Notes: a model not told the origin generated them from the letters alone. Positions 11,805-24,187 are shown, counted from the stretch's first letter. The stretch: 64,000 bases of DNA from Phyto melanocephala (GCA_941918925.1 OW799233.1:176855235-176919234), one strand, 5' to 3'. Numbers and translations are program-made.

Positions 11805-12725
11805 TTAGAAAAATCCCTCATCTAAATCTTCGGTCGGTTTATCAAATACCGCACCCCATTTAGCGGCTTCGCCTCCGCGTACTTTAACGTTGTAGCAAAC
11901 ATGTTCAGCTTTTAAGACACTTTGGCGCATGGTGTATATTTTGCGCGATAACTCACGACATCTATGAACATTAAGACTTATATAGCTGTAAAAAAAATTG
12001 TTAGATTTAAAAAACCTGAAAATAAAATAATGAAGTTCTTACCCTGTGTAAAACTGTTGCAGTACTTTACATGTAGATAAACAAGTATCTGTTTCTCCAC
12101 TGCCCAGGGAATTAATACACCGGCGCATCAACTCACCGGTAAGGTCGGAAACCCCTAATATATATTCCGTGGGATCAACAAAAAACGATAATTCAGATTC
12201 GTCTAAAACTTCGTTTTCCTTTTCTATTCCCATGTCAGTGTAATACATTTGTTTCCCTAAGTTCACCCAATCAGTCATTGATTTCTCAATATCATTTTCA
12301 CCTTCTTTAACTTCGTCTGCGTACTTCATATATTCCATAAAAGTGTACGCTTCTATGAATTCCTGCAATCCTGCAGAGTATGCACCACGAAAATGATAGG
12401 GATCTTGATTTTGCAATTCTTTAGCCAATGCTTTAAAATTAGTTTCTATTAGCTTTTCTATTCGCTGTTGGGCTTCTTCCAAAACTTTTTCTTTATTTCC
12501 CTTACGTGTATCAATTGAATGTAGTAAAAATATAATACGTTTTGATTCAATGGTAACATCACGAGAGAGCTTAACTATGCGTTCATACCGGTCGTGCTTC
12601 GCATCTAGTTCAGCAGCGTACGATTTAAACGCTTTTAGCACATAATTGTTTTCGTCAATTTTTGGCTTATCCTTTGGTTTTTGCTGCTTACGATAGTTTT
12701 GGCGAAATCCCGAATTTTTAGACAT
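11805..12725 (-). CDS. trax: Translin-associated factor X (TRAX)
   Basis: Two exons: 12725-12043 and 11985-11805, with a 57-bp intron (GTAAGA...ACAG) in phase 2, giving 287 residues. The open frame extends upstream only to a TTG, so the ATG at 12725 (MSKNSGFRQNYRKQ) is the start. The translin fold is unmistakable: ELDAKHDRYERIVKLSRD near residue 40, then GLQEFIEAYTF and VSDLTGELMRRCINS. The acidic residues in QEFIEA and DLTGE are those that form the C3PO endonuclease site. With translin, TRAX forms C3PO, which removes the siRNA passenger strand during RISC activation and processes tRNA fragments. The gene overlaps nothing and converges with the PBZ gene. Confidence 0.96.
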
Positions 12726-12850
12726 TTTAAAGATACTCAATTACTTAGAAACTTTAAAACCATACATTCACAAAAAAGGAAGAAAATCAATATAGGTATT
12801 CGTAACCAATCAACTAACAATTTTTATATGTATGTGTGAAGTTTGACAAA

Positions 12851-12910
12851 CATTGGCACAAAAAAAATAATCAGCTGGGCTGGCACCGCCACCTGTATAA
12901 ATGTACCCTG
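12851..12910 (-). mobile_element. Solo end of a CAGGGTAC-type TIR element near the trax start
   Basis: On the minus strand it starts CAGGGTAC and reads through ACAGGTGGCGGTGCCAGCCC and AGCTGATTATTTTTTT, matching the left end of the complete element at 50183-50318. The other terminus was not found. It lies about 130 bp upstream of the trax ATG and so may fall in its promoter or 5' UTR. Confidence 0.6.
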
Positions 12911-13048
12911 GCAAGGTTTTATTTTCTAATACTTTGACGAAGTTTTTACCTGTATAATTATTTAAATACTCTTAATAAATAAATAAAATAAAGACGCTCT
13001 ATATTTATAATATCTGGCAACTACAGAACCGGCAAATTTTATACACAT

Positions 13049-13073
13049 CAAGGCGAATAATAAATTCGCCTTG
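13049..13073. mobile_element. 25-bp palindromic TIR remnant with 8-bp target duplication
   Basis: The sequence begins CAAGGCGAAT and ends ATTCGCCTTG, so it is two terminal inverted repeats joined by only a few bases. ATACACAT flanks it on both sides (13041-13048 and 13074-13081), a perfect 8-bp duplication. It belongs to the CAAGGCGAATTC family at 31.6 and 33.7 kb and is either an extreme internal-deletion derivative or an imprecise excision product. Confidence 0.75.
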
Positions 13074-13339
13074 ATACACATAAAAAACTTCTACATTGTA
13101 AATCATACCCAGATAGCATTTAGATTGATTTAGATGATTGTTTTTTAAAAGCTCACCTTGCTGAGTCTTCTGTAAGTACTTTCGATGAACACGATTAAAA
13201 TACAATAACAAATTGAATTAAACCAGGCGTTTAAAATGTGAGTATTTTATCCGTTTTTTGTTATCATATTTGCGCATCTGAAAGATTTAAAATTTTTGCG
13301 TATTAAGAAAATATCAAAAAAATAAATTTTTATTCATTT

Positions 13340-14115
13340 TTATACCCTTCACACAGTGAAAAAGGGTATATATAGGTTTGTCATTCCGTGTGAAATTTCT
13401 ACAATTTTCATTTCCGACCCCATAAAGTATATATTTTCTGAAAGCTTATGAATAGAGGAGTCGATTAAGCCCTGACCGTCTGTCCGTCTGTCCGTCTGTC
13501 CGTCTGACCGTCTGTCCGTGTGTATGTTGAAATCAACTTTTTGAAGCCCCCCGACATAGGTTGGACCCGGGTAAGGTATTAAAATATCAGAAATATTCGG
13601 GAGTAGATCGGTATTGAAAATCAGAAACATCGGTACATAAACAACTGAGATATGAGCAAAAACCCACGACCACCTCGATTTTCTTTTCATAAAAACAACA
13701 TTACAACAACAACATACATACATACAAACGTGTATACTGGTTAGAGAAAACGTGGCATCGAATCCCAGCTGAGGCAAAAAAATTTTTTTTTAAATTTTTT
13801 TAAAATTTTTTTTTTTAATTTTTTTTTTATTTTTTATTTAATATATTATATATATTTTTATTATTATTTTTTTTTATTTTTTTTTTTTAATTTTTTTTTT
13901 ATTTTTTTTTTGTTTTATATATATTATATATGTATATAATAATTTTTTTTTTTTAATTTTTTTTTAAAATTTTTTTTTTTAAATTTTTTTTTTATTTTTT
14001 ATTTTTTTTTTGTTTTTTTTAACATACATACGTGAATTTACTGTTATTGCATGACTACACGTTGTGAAGGGTATATAAGATTCGGCACGGCCGAATATAG
14101 CGCTTTTACTTGTTA
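13340..14115 (+). mobile_element. Helentron-associated (HINE/mini-me-like) element, full length
   Basis: The left end is TATACCCTTCACACAGTG. Then come a TA-rich core (AAAGTATATATTTTCTGAAA), a (GTCTGTCC)n tract at 13487-13520, a conserved block with CACGACCACCTCGATTTTCT, and a long A/T tract. The right end has a hairpin, ATTCGGCACGGCCGAAT, followed by a short tail ending ACTTGTT. A subterminal 3' hairpin without terminal inverted repeats fits helitron/helentron derivatives. The copy is almost identical to 32851-33622. The 142-codon minus-strand ORF inside is read through by-chance open sequence. Confidence 0.8.
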
Positions 14116-14467
14116 AAAGTAATATCGAGGTATACACATCGTTTAATTGTAAAATGTTATAATAACCATGTAATTTTTATGTTGTGAAAATACTTAAAGC
14201 TGGACTTTAATTTTTATTTCAACAACTATTTTTAATTAAATTTTTTTTTCTTTTAAATAAACTTTGATGTTTTATGAATATACATCAAGAATATGAATTT
14301 AATATATTTTTATTTAATGTTACCCCAAGTTTATATGGACGTGCTTTTAAAAATCGACTCGATTTTGCTTATTCTACTACAACTACTTTAGTGTGAACGT
14401 AATGTTAAGAAAATTGTCTGAAAAAACACTAGAAAAAGAGTCAAATTCGATTAGCAATACGACTAAA

Positions 14468-14779
14468 AAAAATCGAGGTGGTCGTGGTTTTTTGTTCATA
14501 TCTCAGTTGTTTATGTACCGATGTTTCTGAGTTTCAATACCGATCTACTCCCAAATATTTCTGATATTTTAATACCCCACCCGGGTTCAGGCGATATCGG
14601 GGGGCTTCAAAAAGTTGATTTCAACATACACACGGACAGACTGACAGAGAGAATCGACTCCCCTATTGATAAGCTTTCAGAAAATATATACTTTATGTGG
14701 TCGGATATGAAAATTGTAGAAATTTCACACGGAATGACAAACCTATATATACCCTTTTTCACTGTGTGAAGGGTATAAT
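14468..14779 (-). mobile_element. Truncated HINE copy
   Basis: This is the reverse of the 13340 element's left half, from the CGAGGTGGTCGTGG block to the terminal GTGTGAAGGGTATAA. The hairpin end is missing. Confidence 0.75.
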
Positions 14780-14929
14780 TACTCAAAAAAACTCGTGAGT
14801 GAATAGAAATATGACTGATAAATGACTCGAAAAAGCCTCACAAATCAAAAGAAATAAGACTGATAAATGACTAGAAAACGAATTGAATAAGACTATAATA
14901 AAAAAAGGAAAGGAAAAAAGGAATTGAAA

Positions 14930-15942
14930 CAAGTTAGAGTGTTATATTCGGCCGCGCCGACTCTGATAATACCCTTGACTATCATGTACATAGGTATAAT
15001 CTCACATCGTAGCTTAACCTATATTTCATATTATACCCCTTTTTTCTTTATTATTTCCGACGCCATCCTCGATTTTGAATTTTTACGTAGTTATGTGTAT
15101 TCCACTAGTCAAGCCCTTTAATTTGATACCCATATTGATGGAGTTAAAAAAATTGTATCCGCCATCTTGGATTTTACATTTTAGAATTATTTACTGTATT
15201 CTACTGGTCAAGCCCTTTAATTTGATACAAATATTGAGGGGGTTCAAGAAGTTACATTTTAAAATACCAGATTTGGCTCATATATAAATTTATTGTCCGC
15301 CATTTTGTAGTGGCGGCCAACATAAATTTAAAGTCTTTTATGGTGTTTTTATTGTGCTAGCCAATTCCTTTCAGATGATACCAACATTGACTCTCTCGGT
15401 TGTCTAGAAGCTGAAAAAATTTGATTTTCGTTTGTAAGTTTTTAAAATATATATTTAAAAAAAATTTTTTTGCCTCTAACTTTATCGATAAGAGCCCGAT
15501 TTATCCAAAATTTTACACGAATATATCTAGAGGCATGTTATATCTAAAAATAATAGCAAAGGTACCTATAAATTTATCTGTGGCTGAACAATTTTAATTT
15601 TGGTGGTAAAAATATGGGAAACAACAGAGACAGTCATGTTTATTTGCTCATATCTCAGAAAGTTATGAGGCAATTGCGCTGAGTTTCAATAGCGATTCAT
15701 TCCCGGATATTTCCAAACGATTGATACCATACACAGATCTGAGGAACATATGGTTGCTTCTAAAAGTTGATTTCAACCAACACACGGGCAGACAGACAGA
15801 CGGTCAGGGCTTAATCGACTCCTCTATTCATAAGCTTTCAGAAAATATATACTTTATGGGGTCGGGAATGAAAATTGTAGAAATTACAAACGAAATAACA
15901 AAGCTATATATACCCTTGTGCACCACAGGTGAAGGGTATAAA
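14930..15942 (-). mobile_element. HINE copy, subtype with CACCTGTGGTGCAC end
   Basis: In reverse orientation it starts with the hairpin end (AACAAGTTAGAGTG, then ATTCGGCCGCGCCGA) and finishes TTGTGCACCACAGGTGAAGG at 15920-15940. It is about 1 kb long. Its interior differs from the 13340 type and carries the TTTTGGTGGTAAAAATATGG block, so two subtypes share ends and core but not the middle. Confidence 0.75.
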
Positions 15943-15948
15943 AATGAA

Positions 15949-16308
15949 TCTATATATATAAAAATCAATGTGTGTTTGTATGATTGTTTGTGCTTTATAG
16001 ACGGTTAAACGGCTAGACCGATTTCCTTGAAACTTTCACTATTTTGATAAGAAATGGATGCTTTAGTAATAGTGGGCGTGGCACCTGTCACATGAATTAA
16101 ATACAAAAATTCGTATATATGGGAAGCGATAATAGTTAGAGTACCCAAATTTTGCAAGCGACACTTTGACGTCTATACGATTATTTGAATAAGAAATGGT
16201 TGATTTAGTAATAGTAGGCGTGGCACTTGCAAAATAAATATATTTTTGAACTATAATATCTTTATTTCATTACGATGGGGGTGGCGAAGCGCACAGGGTA
16301 TTGGCTAG
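15949..16308 (+). mobile_element. Short non-autonomous Helitron
   Basis: It begins TCTATATATATAAAAATC and ends GGCTAG, the canonical 5' TC and 3' CTAR ends, sitting between host A (15948) and T (16309) with no target duplication. A GTGGCGAAGCGCAC hairpin precedes the CTAG end. It directly abuts the preceding HINE copy. Confidence 0.75.
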
Positions 16309-16395
16309 TCATAAATAAAACCATTAAGTAAAAACATACAAGTGTAAAATGGGGGTTACAAACAATGAAATTGGCACCTATGTTGTAAACCAAGG

Positions 16396-17275
16396 TATTT
16401 TTATACCCGCTACCAAAAAAATGATGTCGGGGTATATTCATTTTGTCATTCTGTTTCTATCTTATCGAAATATCCATTTAAGATCCCATAAAGTATATAT
16501 TTTCTGAGTCCTGGTTTCATTTTGATAGGATCTAGCTATGTCCGTCTGTTGAAAGCACGATAGAGCTTGAACCAAAAAAGTTAGAGGGCTCAAGACTTGC
16601 CAGAATATTTCTTATACACAAGGTTTGCTTGGTATTAAAAATGGGCTAAATCGAAATATTAGGAAGGACTTATAGCTCGTAATGCAAGAGTAGGTCAAAA
16701 AACCATGTCCTTCCAACATCAAATAAAATGTAATTTCGTCCAAACGCAATAATGTACAGCCATGAAATTTTAAATGTATATTTCCTGAGTAAAAAAATAT
16801 TTTTCCCTGAAAATTGCTTAAATTTATGTGTTAAGAAAGAAGTTATAGATCAAAATGCACGAAAATTTATACCGCACAGTGTATTTATCTGTATATTCAA
16901 AATTTGAAACGTAATCAAACAGAGGAAAATTAGATGTGGGATTCTAAAATTGCTATTTGGTCAAAGGCTTTGTACTAACGAAAAATAAATGTTACTGCCC
17001 AATTTTACATCCACCTCCCATGTAACTCTTTATCTAAAATTCATATAATTGTTTATAAGAAATATTCTGGCTAAAATTAAGCCCCTAGCTTTTTCGGTCC
17101 GACCTCTATCGTGCTTTCAACAGACGGACGGACATAGCTAGACCGTCATAAAATTAAACCCCGATATAGAAAATATATATGTACTTTATGAGGTCTAAGA
17201 TGGATATGTCGATGTGTTACAAACGGAATGACAAAATAAATATACCTCCACCATTTTTTTTGGTGGCGGATATAA
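16396..17275. mobile_element. DINE/helentron-like element, type C, with long inverted ends
   Basis: The left part (16396-16720) and the right part (17050-17275) are largely reverse complements. Both hold the ACAGACGGA core, the CTTTCAACAGACGG block and a TATACCC-type terminus. The middle has no ORF. It is probably two inverted or nested copies of the element seen at 10351-10971. Confidence 0.6.
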
Positions 17276-18372
17276 AAAAGCGTTATATTGTAGGTGGGCG
17301 TTAAAGTGGGCGTCTCATCTTAATTTTTTGGAATTATATTTATAATGACGAAAAATCTATACAAAATTTCATCATCATATTTACAACTAATTTTGTAGGT
17401 TTTATTAGCTTTTAAATTTCATTAACAGTAAAGTGGGCGTTGAAGTAGGCGTGGCAATGTAGTTTTTACTTATAAATTCCACTTACTTCCCTACTTCAAC
17501 TTAGTAGATAACGTGAAAAGTGGATGTTATATTAGGCGTGTCAAAGTAATAATAAATTCAATTTAGATATTTTAATTTAAGTCCAATTCACAATTTTGTA
17601 CATTTGCCATTGCAAATAAGTTCTGTTTGTGAATACATTGTTAGTGTTAAGTAAAACTATACTCTACTATTTTGCAAATGCACTTTAAATAGGAGGTGGG
17701 CGTTAAAGTAGGCGTGTCAACTTATTTTTTCGATATTCTAATAACATTGATAAAGAAGCTATATTTGAAAAATTTCAGCATCGTACATCTAATTTATTGA
17801 CGTTTTAAATATACAGTGATATATAGCTTAACTAGTCTGGTTCTAATTCTGTAATTTGTAAGGTGTATTAGAATATCAAATTCATTAATAAATACAAATC
17901 AGTCTAAGAGGGAGATACTAGATCCACACCGTTGCATGAGGTATCTCAGCAGATCGTTTAGTCTAACTTCATATATTTCAGAGATGTTATCAAGTATGTA
18001 TATGTTTGGCCAAGGTTATGTATCTCTTGCAGCCAGGGCAAAACATTCGCAGTGATGCTGAAAAACAAAATTCTCTGTCTCCAAATCCATAGAGCTGTAA
18101 CAATGTTCGTTCGAGTTCGAATCGTCTTGCACGTTTCTTGTGACCCGTCAATACCACCAATAACCTCGAGATGTCCGCGTTGTAAACATTTTGACAGCTA
18201 ATCAGCTGACATAAAATATTAATGTATTGTAGCTAAACTTTTTGTGCCGGATGCGTTTCAAAATTATTTGTGTTTAATGACAAAAGCGAAAAAAAACGTT
18301 AACGCATTTAAGTATGTTATGTAAATAAAAATTCGTCGGAATATTAGATTTTAAGATTACTTATATGATGCC
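17276..18372. other. Repeat-derived spacer before Cog2
   Basis: Degenerate GTGGGCGTTAAAGTGGGCGT units (17290-17720) resemble the tandem array at 9.3-10.3 kb. From 17830 to 18370 nothing was recognised. Confidence 0.5.
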
Positions 18373-18579
18373 CAAGGCATATTTATTCATCAGGTAATTG
18401 CAGTTCGGAGAATTTTTTTGTTGATATTTTTTATATATGAAGTTTGACATTTGAAATAACTTAGAAACGAGAAAAAATAGTTTTTTATTTATGCATTTTG
18501 ACAGCTGAAATTTAAAATAAGTGTTGAAAAAAATAATCAGCTGACGAATCAAGAGTACCTTGTGAATAAATATGCCTTG
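18373..18579. mobile_element. TIR element, CAAGGCATATTTATTC family, 9-bp duplication
   Basis: The terminal inverted repeats are CAAGGCATATTTATTCATCA on the left and its near complement GAATAAATATGCCTTG on the right. TATGATGCC flanks both sides (18364-18372 and 18580-18588). The element is 207 bp with no ORF. A sister copy with its own 9-bp duplication is at 49301-49493. It sits about 150 bp upstream of the Cog2 ATG. Confidence 0.85.
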
Positions 18580-18726
18580 TATGATGCCCAAGAAAATTTT
18601 ATAATACATAAATCTGGCAATTCTAAACGATCAAAACAAAAACATATGAAATAAAAAAAAATAGTCGGTCATCAAAATGCCAAGTGGCTGAAAAATAAAG
18701 ATAACGAAAATATTTTTTTTAAAACT

Positions 18727-21700
18727 ATGTTGGAACTAAATATAAACAGCTCCAGTTCTATGGATGTAAAAGGAGAAAAATTATGTTTCGATAAAAATGA
18801 ATTTCTTAAGGTAATAATTTATTGTGTGCAAGTCCAACTACTAATAAAAGTATGTATTGAATTTTTATAAACCGTATTTTAGGCTAATTTTTCGGTTGAT
18901 GAATTTTTGCACAAGAACCGCAATGTTTCCAGTCTCGAGGTATTAAGAGATAACTTGGGCCTTTACTTAAAAAGCCTAAGAGCTTCTATGATAGATCTTA
19001 TAAATGAGGATTATGCAGACTTCGTTAGTCTGTCTGCAAATCTGGTGGGTTTGGATCAATCCATTGACACGATACAAAAGCCTTTGGAAAAATTTCGTGA
19101 TGAAATAGCTGGAATTCAGGCTATGATTGATGAGAATATAAATGAAATAAATACACAATTAGAAACTAAACGACATTTACGGGAACTGAAACGGAATTTA
19201 CACAGTTTAAACAAAGTCTATGAAACAACACAAAAATTGGAAAATTTATTGGCAAACCAATTGAGTGTTGAAAACTTGAAGTCAGTCGACTTAGAAAGAG
19301 CCGCTTTGGAATTGGTTCAATTAAAATTTAATGAAAAGTTTTGTACAGAGTATTTAAATGAGGAGCAGGTGAATGGTATTAGGAAACTGGAAATTTTAAT
19401 TCATAAAAAATTGCGTTTGCTCTTTAATGACGCTTTAAAGACTTCTAGCTCCACATCTACTGAACCCTTAGAACGTTGTCTACGCATTTATATAACACTC
19501 GATTCTTGCTCTGTTGCGGAAACTGCGTTTAAAGAGGATGTAGTGGCTCCCTATATGAAAGACATTATTTGCGAACATAGCTTGCAGCAAACTCCTCAAG
19601 GTTTGGCTGGTATATATAGTAAAGTTTTGAACTTTATATCCTTGAATATGACCGATTTAATACGACTAACTCAGTATACAGACAAATTTAAAGGATTCAA
19701 TTTTTTGATACATAGTTTCTGGGTAGATGTTGAAATGCGCTTGGAAACTCATATGACGTCTATATTTGCACCTGGCAATTCAGAGGTTTTTTATGCTAAA
19801 TATAAATGCACGCGAGATTTTCTGACCAAAATTGAAGAGATTTTAGTGGCTAAGGAAACAATTAATACTTTCAGGCAACATACACTAACAAAAAGTTTTC
19901 AAGCGAGATGGAATTTACCAGTTTATTTTCAAATTTGTTTTCAGGTAATTTTTGTTAAAAAAAATTTGAGTTATGTGTAAAACATGTTTTAATTTTATTG
20001 AAGAAGCTATCCAATGTGGTAGCGAAATATTCGAATAATTTAAAAATAGTTTTTATATAAAAAAGTGATATTTAGCTACAAAAAAAAAAACAAGTAAATG
20101 TGCTATATTCGGCCATGCCGAATCTTATATACCCTTCACAACGTGTAGTCACACATAACAGTACTTTGTATCACCATTCATCTCATATGAAATACGTACA
20201 TACATATAAAAAACATACATATCGATGCCTTACTTCCTCAACCTCGTATCTTAAAAAATACGGGTTTGACTTTTTCATATCAAACAATTTTTTTATGCTT
20301 TAACTAAAAAAGATTAGTATATTATTACTACTAATATATATAAATACAATCTATTCCTTAATAATTGCATTTAAACTTTAAACCAAATACCGACGTATAA
20401 AAAGATGAACCGTTTTTTTTTTCTCTCCTGAAAAATTTTATTTTTTAAGATACGAGGTTGAGGAAGTAAGGCATCGATATATAAAAACATCCCATTGTAA
20501 AATTAAAAATTAACGTATGTATGTTAAAAAAAAAATAAAAATATATAAAAAAAATATAAAAAAAAAATTTAAAAAAAAATAATTAATATATAAATAATAA
20601 ATATAAAACAAAAAAAAAATAAAAAAAAATCTAAAAAAAAATTAAAAAATAAATAAAAAAAAATTTAAAAAAAAAATAAAAAAAATTTTTTTGGCTCAGC
20701 TGGGATTCGATCCCACGTTTACTTTAACTAATATACACGTTTGTATGTATGTATGTTGTTGTTGTAATGTTGTTTTTGTGAAAAAAAATCGAGGTGGTCG
20801 TGGGTTTTTGCTCATATCTCAGTTGTTTATGAACCGATGCTTCTGATTTTCAATACCTATCTACTCCCGAATATTTCTAATATTTTAATACTGCAGCCGG
20901 GTCCAAGCGATTTCGGGGGGCTTCAAAAAGTTGATTTCAACATACACACGGACAGACGGACAGACTGACAGAGCTAAATCGACTCCCCTATTCATAAGCT
21001 TTCAGAAAATATATACTTTATGGGGTCGGAAATGAAAATTGTAGAAATTTCACACGGAATGACAAACCTATAAATACCCTTTTTCACTGTGTGAAGGGTA
21101 TAAAAAAATAAAAATAAAACAACATCTTCATATAAAAAGATCAAAGACATTAACATAATAATGTGTAAAATATTGAAATATGTATGTATATTTCAGAAAT
21201 TTTATTTAAATTCCCTGATTTTAAATTACATATCGTCATCTCAAATGCAAAAAAATAACGTATAATTAGAAAATCAAAGATTGCCATACATTGCTTTAAA
21301 TTTAGATATTAGAAACTAAGTAATAACCGAAGTACTTTTTGTACCCTTTACCTGTGGTGTACAAGGGTATATATCTGTGGCTTGGAGCTAAAAGGACCTG
21401 TGTATGGTATCAATCTTTTGGAAATATCCGGGAATGAATTGCTATTGAAACTCAGCGCAATTGCCCCATAACTTTCAGAGATATGAGCAAATAAACATGA
21501 CTGTCTCTGTTGTTTCCCATATTTTTACCACCAAAATTAAAATTTTTCAACCATAGAAAAATTTAAAGGTACCTTTGCTAGAGATATTCGTAAAAAATTT
21601 TTGATAAAAATTCAAAATCAAGGATGAAATATTAAAGAAAACTGCCGTGTAACATGAAATATAGGTTAAGCTACGATGTTGGATTATAGCTATGTACATG

Positions 21701-23201
21701 ATGGTGAAGGGTATTATCAGATTCGGCACGGCCGAATATAGCACATTTACTTGTTATAAATAGCATTACTTTCATATTAAAGTTATTAAAATAATAATAG
21801 GTCATTTTGCGTATTAGGTGACGATAAATACACTTATTGATGCGATTATAAGCAAAAAATCTAAATTTAATTTTGAATCAATGTTAGGTTTCTATGTGTG
21901 GTACTGTGGCAGCTATTTTTAAAAATGTTATTTTAAGCCAAATTTAAAATAAAAATTTGGTTGAAACTTTTTATTTTATAGTATAAGACTACGCGGACGG
22001 TCCTGAGCTAGTATTAACACATAAATAAATAATAAGATAGTCTAAAAATTTCAGAAATTAATTTAAAAATTTTTGATATATAAACATTTACGTATGTATT
22101 TATATAATTAAATAAAATTTAAAAATTATACTTTGTATTATTTTTTACTAAATAACAGGAAATCGCAGGACAATTTGAGTCCATTTTGGAACCTATTCTC
22201 ACAGAAGAAAGTCAAAACAAATCATTAGAATACTATGAATTAAAGCCCTTCACACGCGCTCAACAAGCTATTACACAGTGCTGGTCTGAAGGTGTATATT
22301 TACCAGAGGTTTTCCCGAAATTCTTTAAATTGCACATACAAATTATACTTCGGTTATCACATTGGATTAAAGACGCTATAATTGCTATCAACTCAAAAAA
22401 TGACTCTAATTATATGCAAAATAAAAAAACAAACCTATTTGTAGCTATGCATTCCGATATTAACAAATTACTTCTTGTGCTACCACAACATCAAGAATTA
22501 ATAATAAAAAGCTTAATTTGTTCATCGGTACATCAGAGAGCGAAACAACTGGAAGTTGCTAAAGATTCGGTTGCTAAATCTTTTCGTGATTTAAATGAAA
22601 CTCTAAGTAAACATCTAAATGAAATACAACAATCTCTTATAGAAATTTTGATATTAGGGTGTGGTCCCGAAAATCTCAAGCAGGTCAATGACTTGCCACG
22701 TTTGTATCGTAAGACTAATCGTGATGTACCCAATCGTTGTTCGGCATATGTAGATCAAATGTTAAAACCTTTGAAGTCATTTAATGCAGAATATGAAACA
22801 AAGCTGACAAAAGAAGTAGTTATCAAGATTTTAGCAAGAGTCTTAAATAAAATAACTAAAGAGTACGTAAATACTAATTTTGAATTGTATTTTAAAGTAA
22901 TGTTTATGTTTTTATTTTTAGTTATTTAGTGGCAGTAAATGAAGTTTTAACTTCCGTACAAAAAACTGAGGAATCATTAAGACGCTTAAAAAATCTTAAG
23001 GGAACTGGTTCCTCTGCTTCTTTGTCATATCAAGCTCAACCACCTGGCGCCATGACAGACGATGATAAAATACGTTTACAATTACGTGTTGATGTCTCTT
23101 CTTGGACAAATGAATTGTCAAAACTTGATTTTATGCCCTGCGATGTGGACAAATTATTTGAATTGAATTCTATAGTTGAAGAAAGTGTAAAAGGCAAATA
23201 A
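18727..23201 (+). CDS. Cog2: Conserved oligomeric Golgi complex subunit 2
   Basis: Four exons: 18727-18810, 18883-19944, 22159-22862 and 22922-23201, giving 709 residues, close to the family's size. The first ATG gives MLELNINSSS; exon 1 ends LCFDKNEFLK and exon 2 opens ANFSVDEFLHKNR, the conserved COG2 start. The N-terminal half holds the coiled coil that assembles COG lobe A (SLRASMIDLINEDYADFVSL, NLVGLDQSIDTIQKPL). The last exon has the family C-terminus (VNEVLTSVQKTEESLRRLKN, DDDKIRLQLRVDV). COG tethers retrograde vesicles at the Golgi and maintains glycosylation enzymes. Intron 2 is 2.2 kb because two HINE copies lie in it. For intron 3 only the GTACGT donor at 22863 keeps the frame; a GTAAAT 4 bp later would cause a stop. 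Confidence 0.95.
20089..21104 (-). mobile_element. HINE copy in Cog2 intron 2
   Basis: This is a reverse-orientation, full-length copy. The hairpin end (AACAAGTAAATG, ATTCGGCCATGCCGAAT) is at 20089-20135 and the other terminus is GTGTGAAGGGTATAA at 21088-21103. Part of the interior (20220-20480) contains an inverted pair around CTTACTTCCTCAACCTCGTA. Confidence 0.8.
21340..21755 (+). mobile_element. Second HINE copy in Cog2 intron 2, internally deleted
   Basis: It begins TACCCTTTACCTGTGGTG and ends with the ATTCGGCACGGCCGAAT hairpin and ACTTGTT. At 416 bp it lacks the TA/GTCY core. Confidence 0.78.
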
Positions 23202-24187
23202 ATCCATAGTTTTTAGATTTTAAAAAAATTATTTATTGTTTTATTGTTAAATGACAGCATCTTGTTAAAATAGTGCCTACAAAAACAATATGATTTTTTT
23301 TTTCTTAAATACAGCTATTTAAAAAGGGACTTTATAAAACAAAGATGAAATAAATGGTATTGTTGTTAAAAAAATATATCATTTTATCTTGTGTCATGTT
23401 CTAGATATTTATAATTTTATCAATAGGAGGTAAAGATTTGCTGCAGTAGAACATAACATCACGATTAGCTGCAAACACATAAACACTTAATAAATAATAT
23501 CTTGAAAATTAAAATACATTATAATGTTAACTAGTTATTTAACGAAAAAAAAAAATTGTGTTAATAAAAGAAACATTGAATTTATTATTGTTTAAATATA
23601 TTTTTATTAAGGCACATTATGAAAATAAAACGACAAGTATATTTAAAAAGATTTTAGCACTTTTATACTTAAATATATATACATATATATTATATTAAAA
23701 TAGATTTATGAAAAAGACCACAATGTTTAAAAATAAATAATTAACATTTGTTTTTGTAACGTCTAATATAGTTTTGTTTAATAGGTACATATTCGTAATT
23801 TATGTAAATGCGTAATATTCTGGTACTCATTCATGTTTACTTTTGTTGTTATGGAAGTGTTTTATTTATTCAGTTGTTTTTTTTATTTTGCCCTGCGAAT
23901 AGAAATTTGGAAAAAAAAATTATTATTACGTAATACGTATTTATTAAAAAACCCTCGTATATATGCTAATAAAAAAAGAAAATGAGCAAAAAAAATATAA
24001 CAGTTAGTAATAATTAATAAAACACTACTTATTAGGCTTAACGCTCTTAATGTAAAAAATTAAAAATCTTTCAAGCTTTACTTTAAAGCTTGCAAATGGA
24101 ATGGTTAGTATAAATCAAAAAAAAAAGGCCAAAAAAGAAAAAATAAACAAAAGCCGTTACAACACGAAAAGCGAACATTCATATATT
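23202..24187. other. Convergent 3' flanks of Cog2 and Hibch
   Basis: No ORF or repeat was recognised in this roughly 1 kb of AT-rich DNA. It must contain both 3' UTRs. Several AATAAA/TTTATT motifs occur, but none can be chosen. Confidence 0.5.

Noticed and set aside
12726..12740. Upstream extension of TRAX to position 12740
   Set aside because: The extension begins with TTG, not ATG; MSKNSGF at 12725 matches the usual start.
13349..13777. 142-codon minus-strand ORF, repeated at 32862-33290, as a gene
   Set aside because: It lies wholly in a HINE. The similarity of the two copies is explained by nucleotide identity, and the translation includes the GTCY tract ([12 protein letters not shown]) with no recognisable domain.
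20695..20725. tRNA-like T-arm (GGGATTCGATCCC)
   Set aside because: It recurs at the same place in HINE copies and has no acceptor stem or anticodon arm around it.
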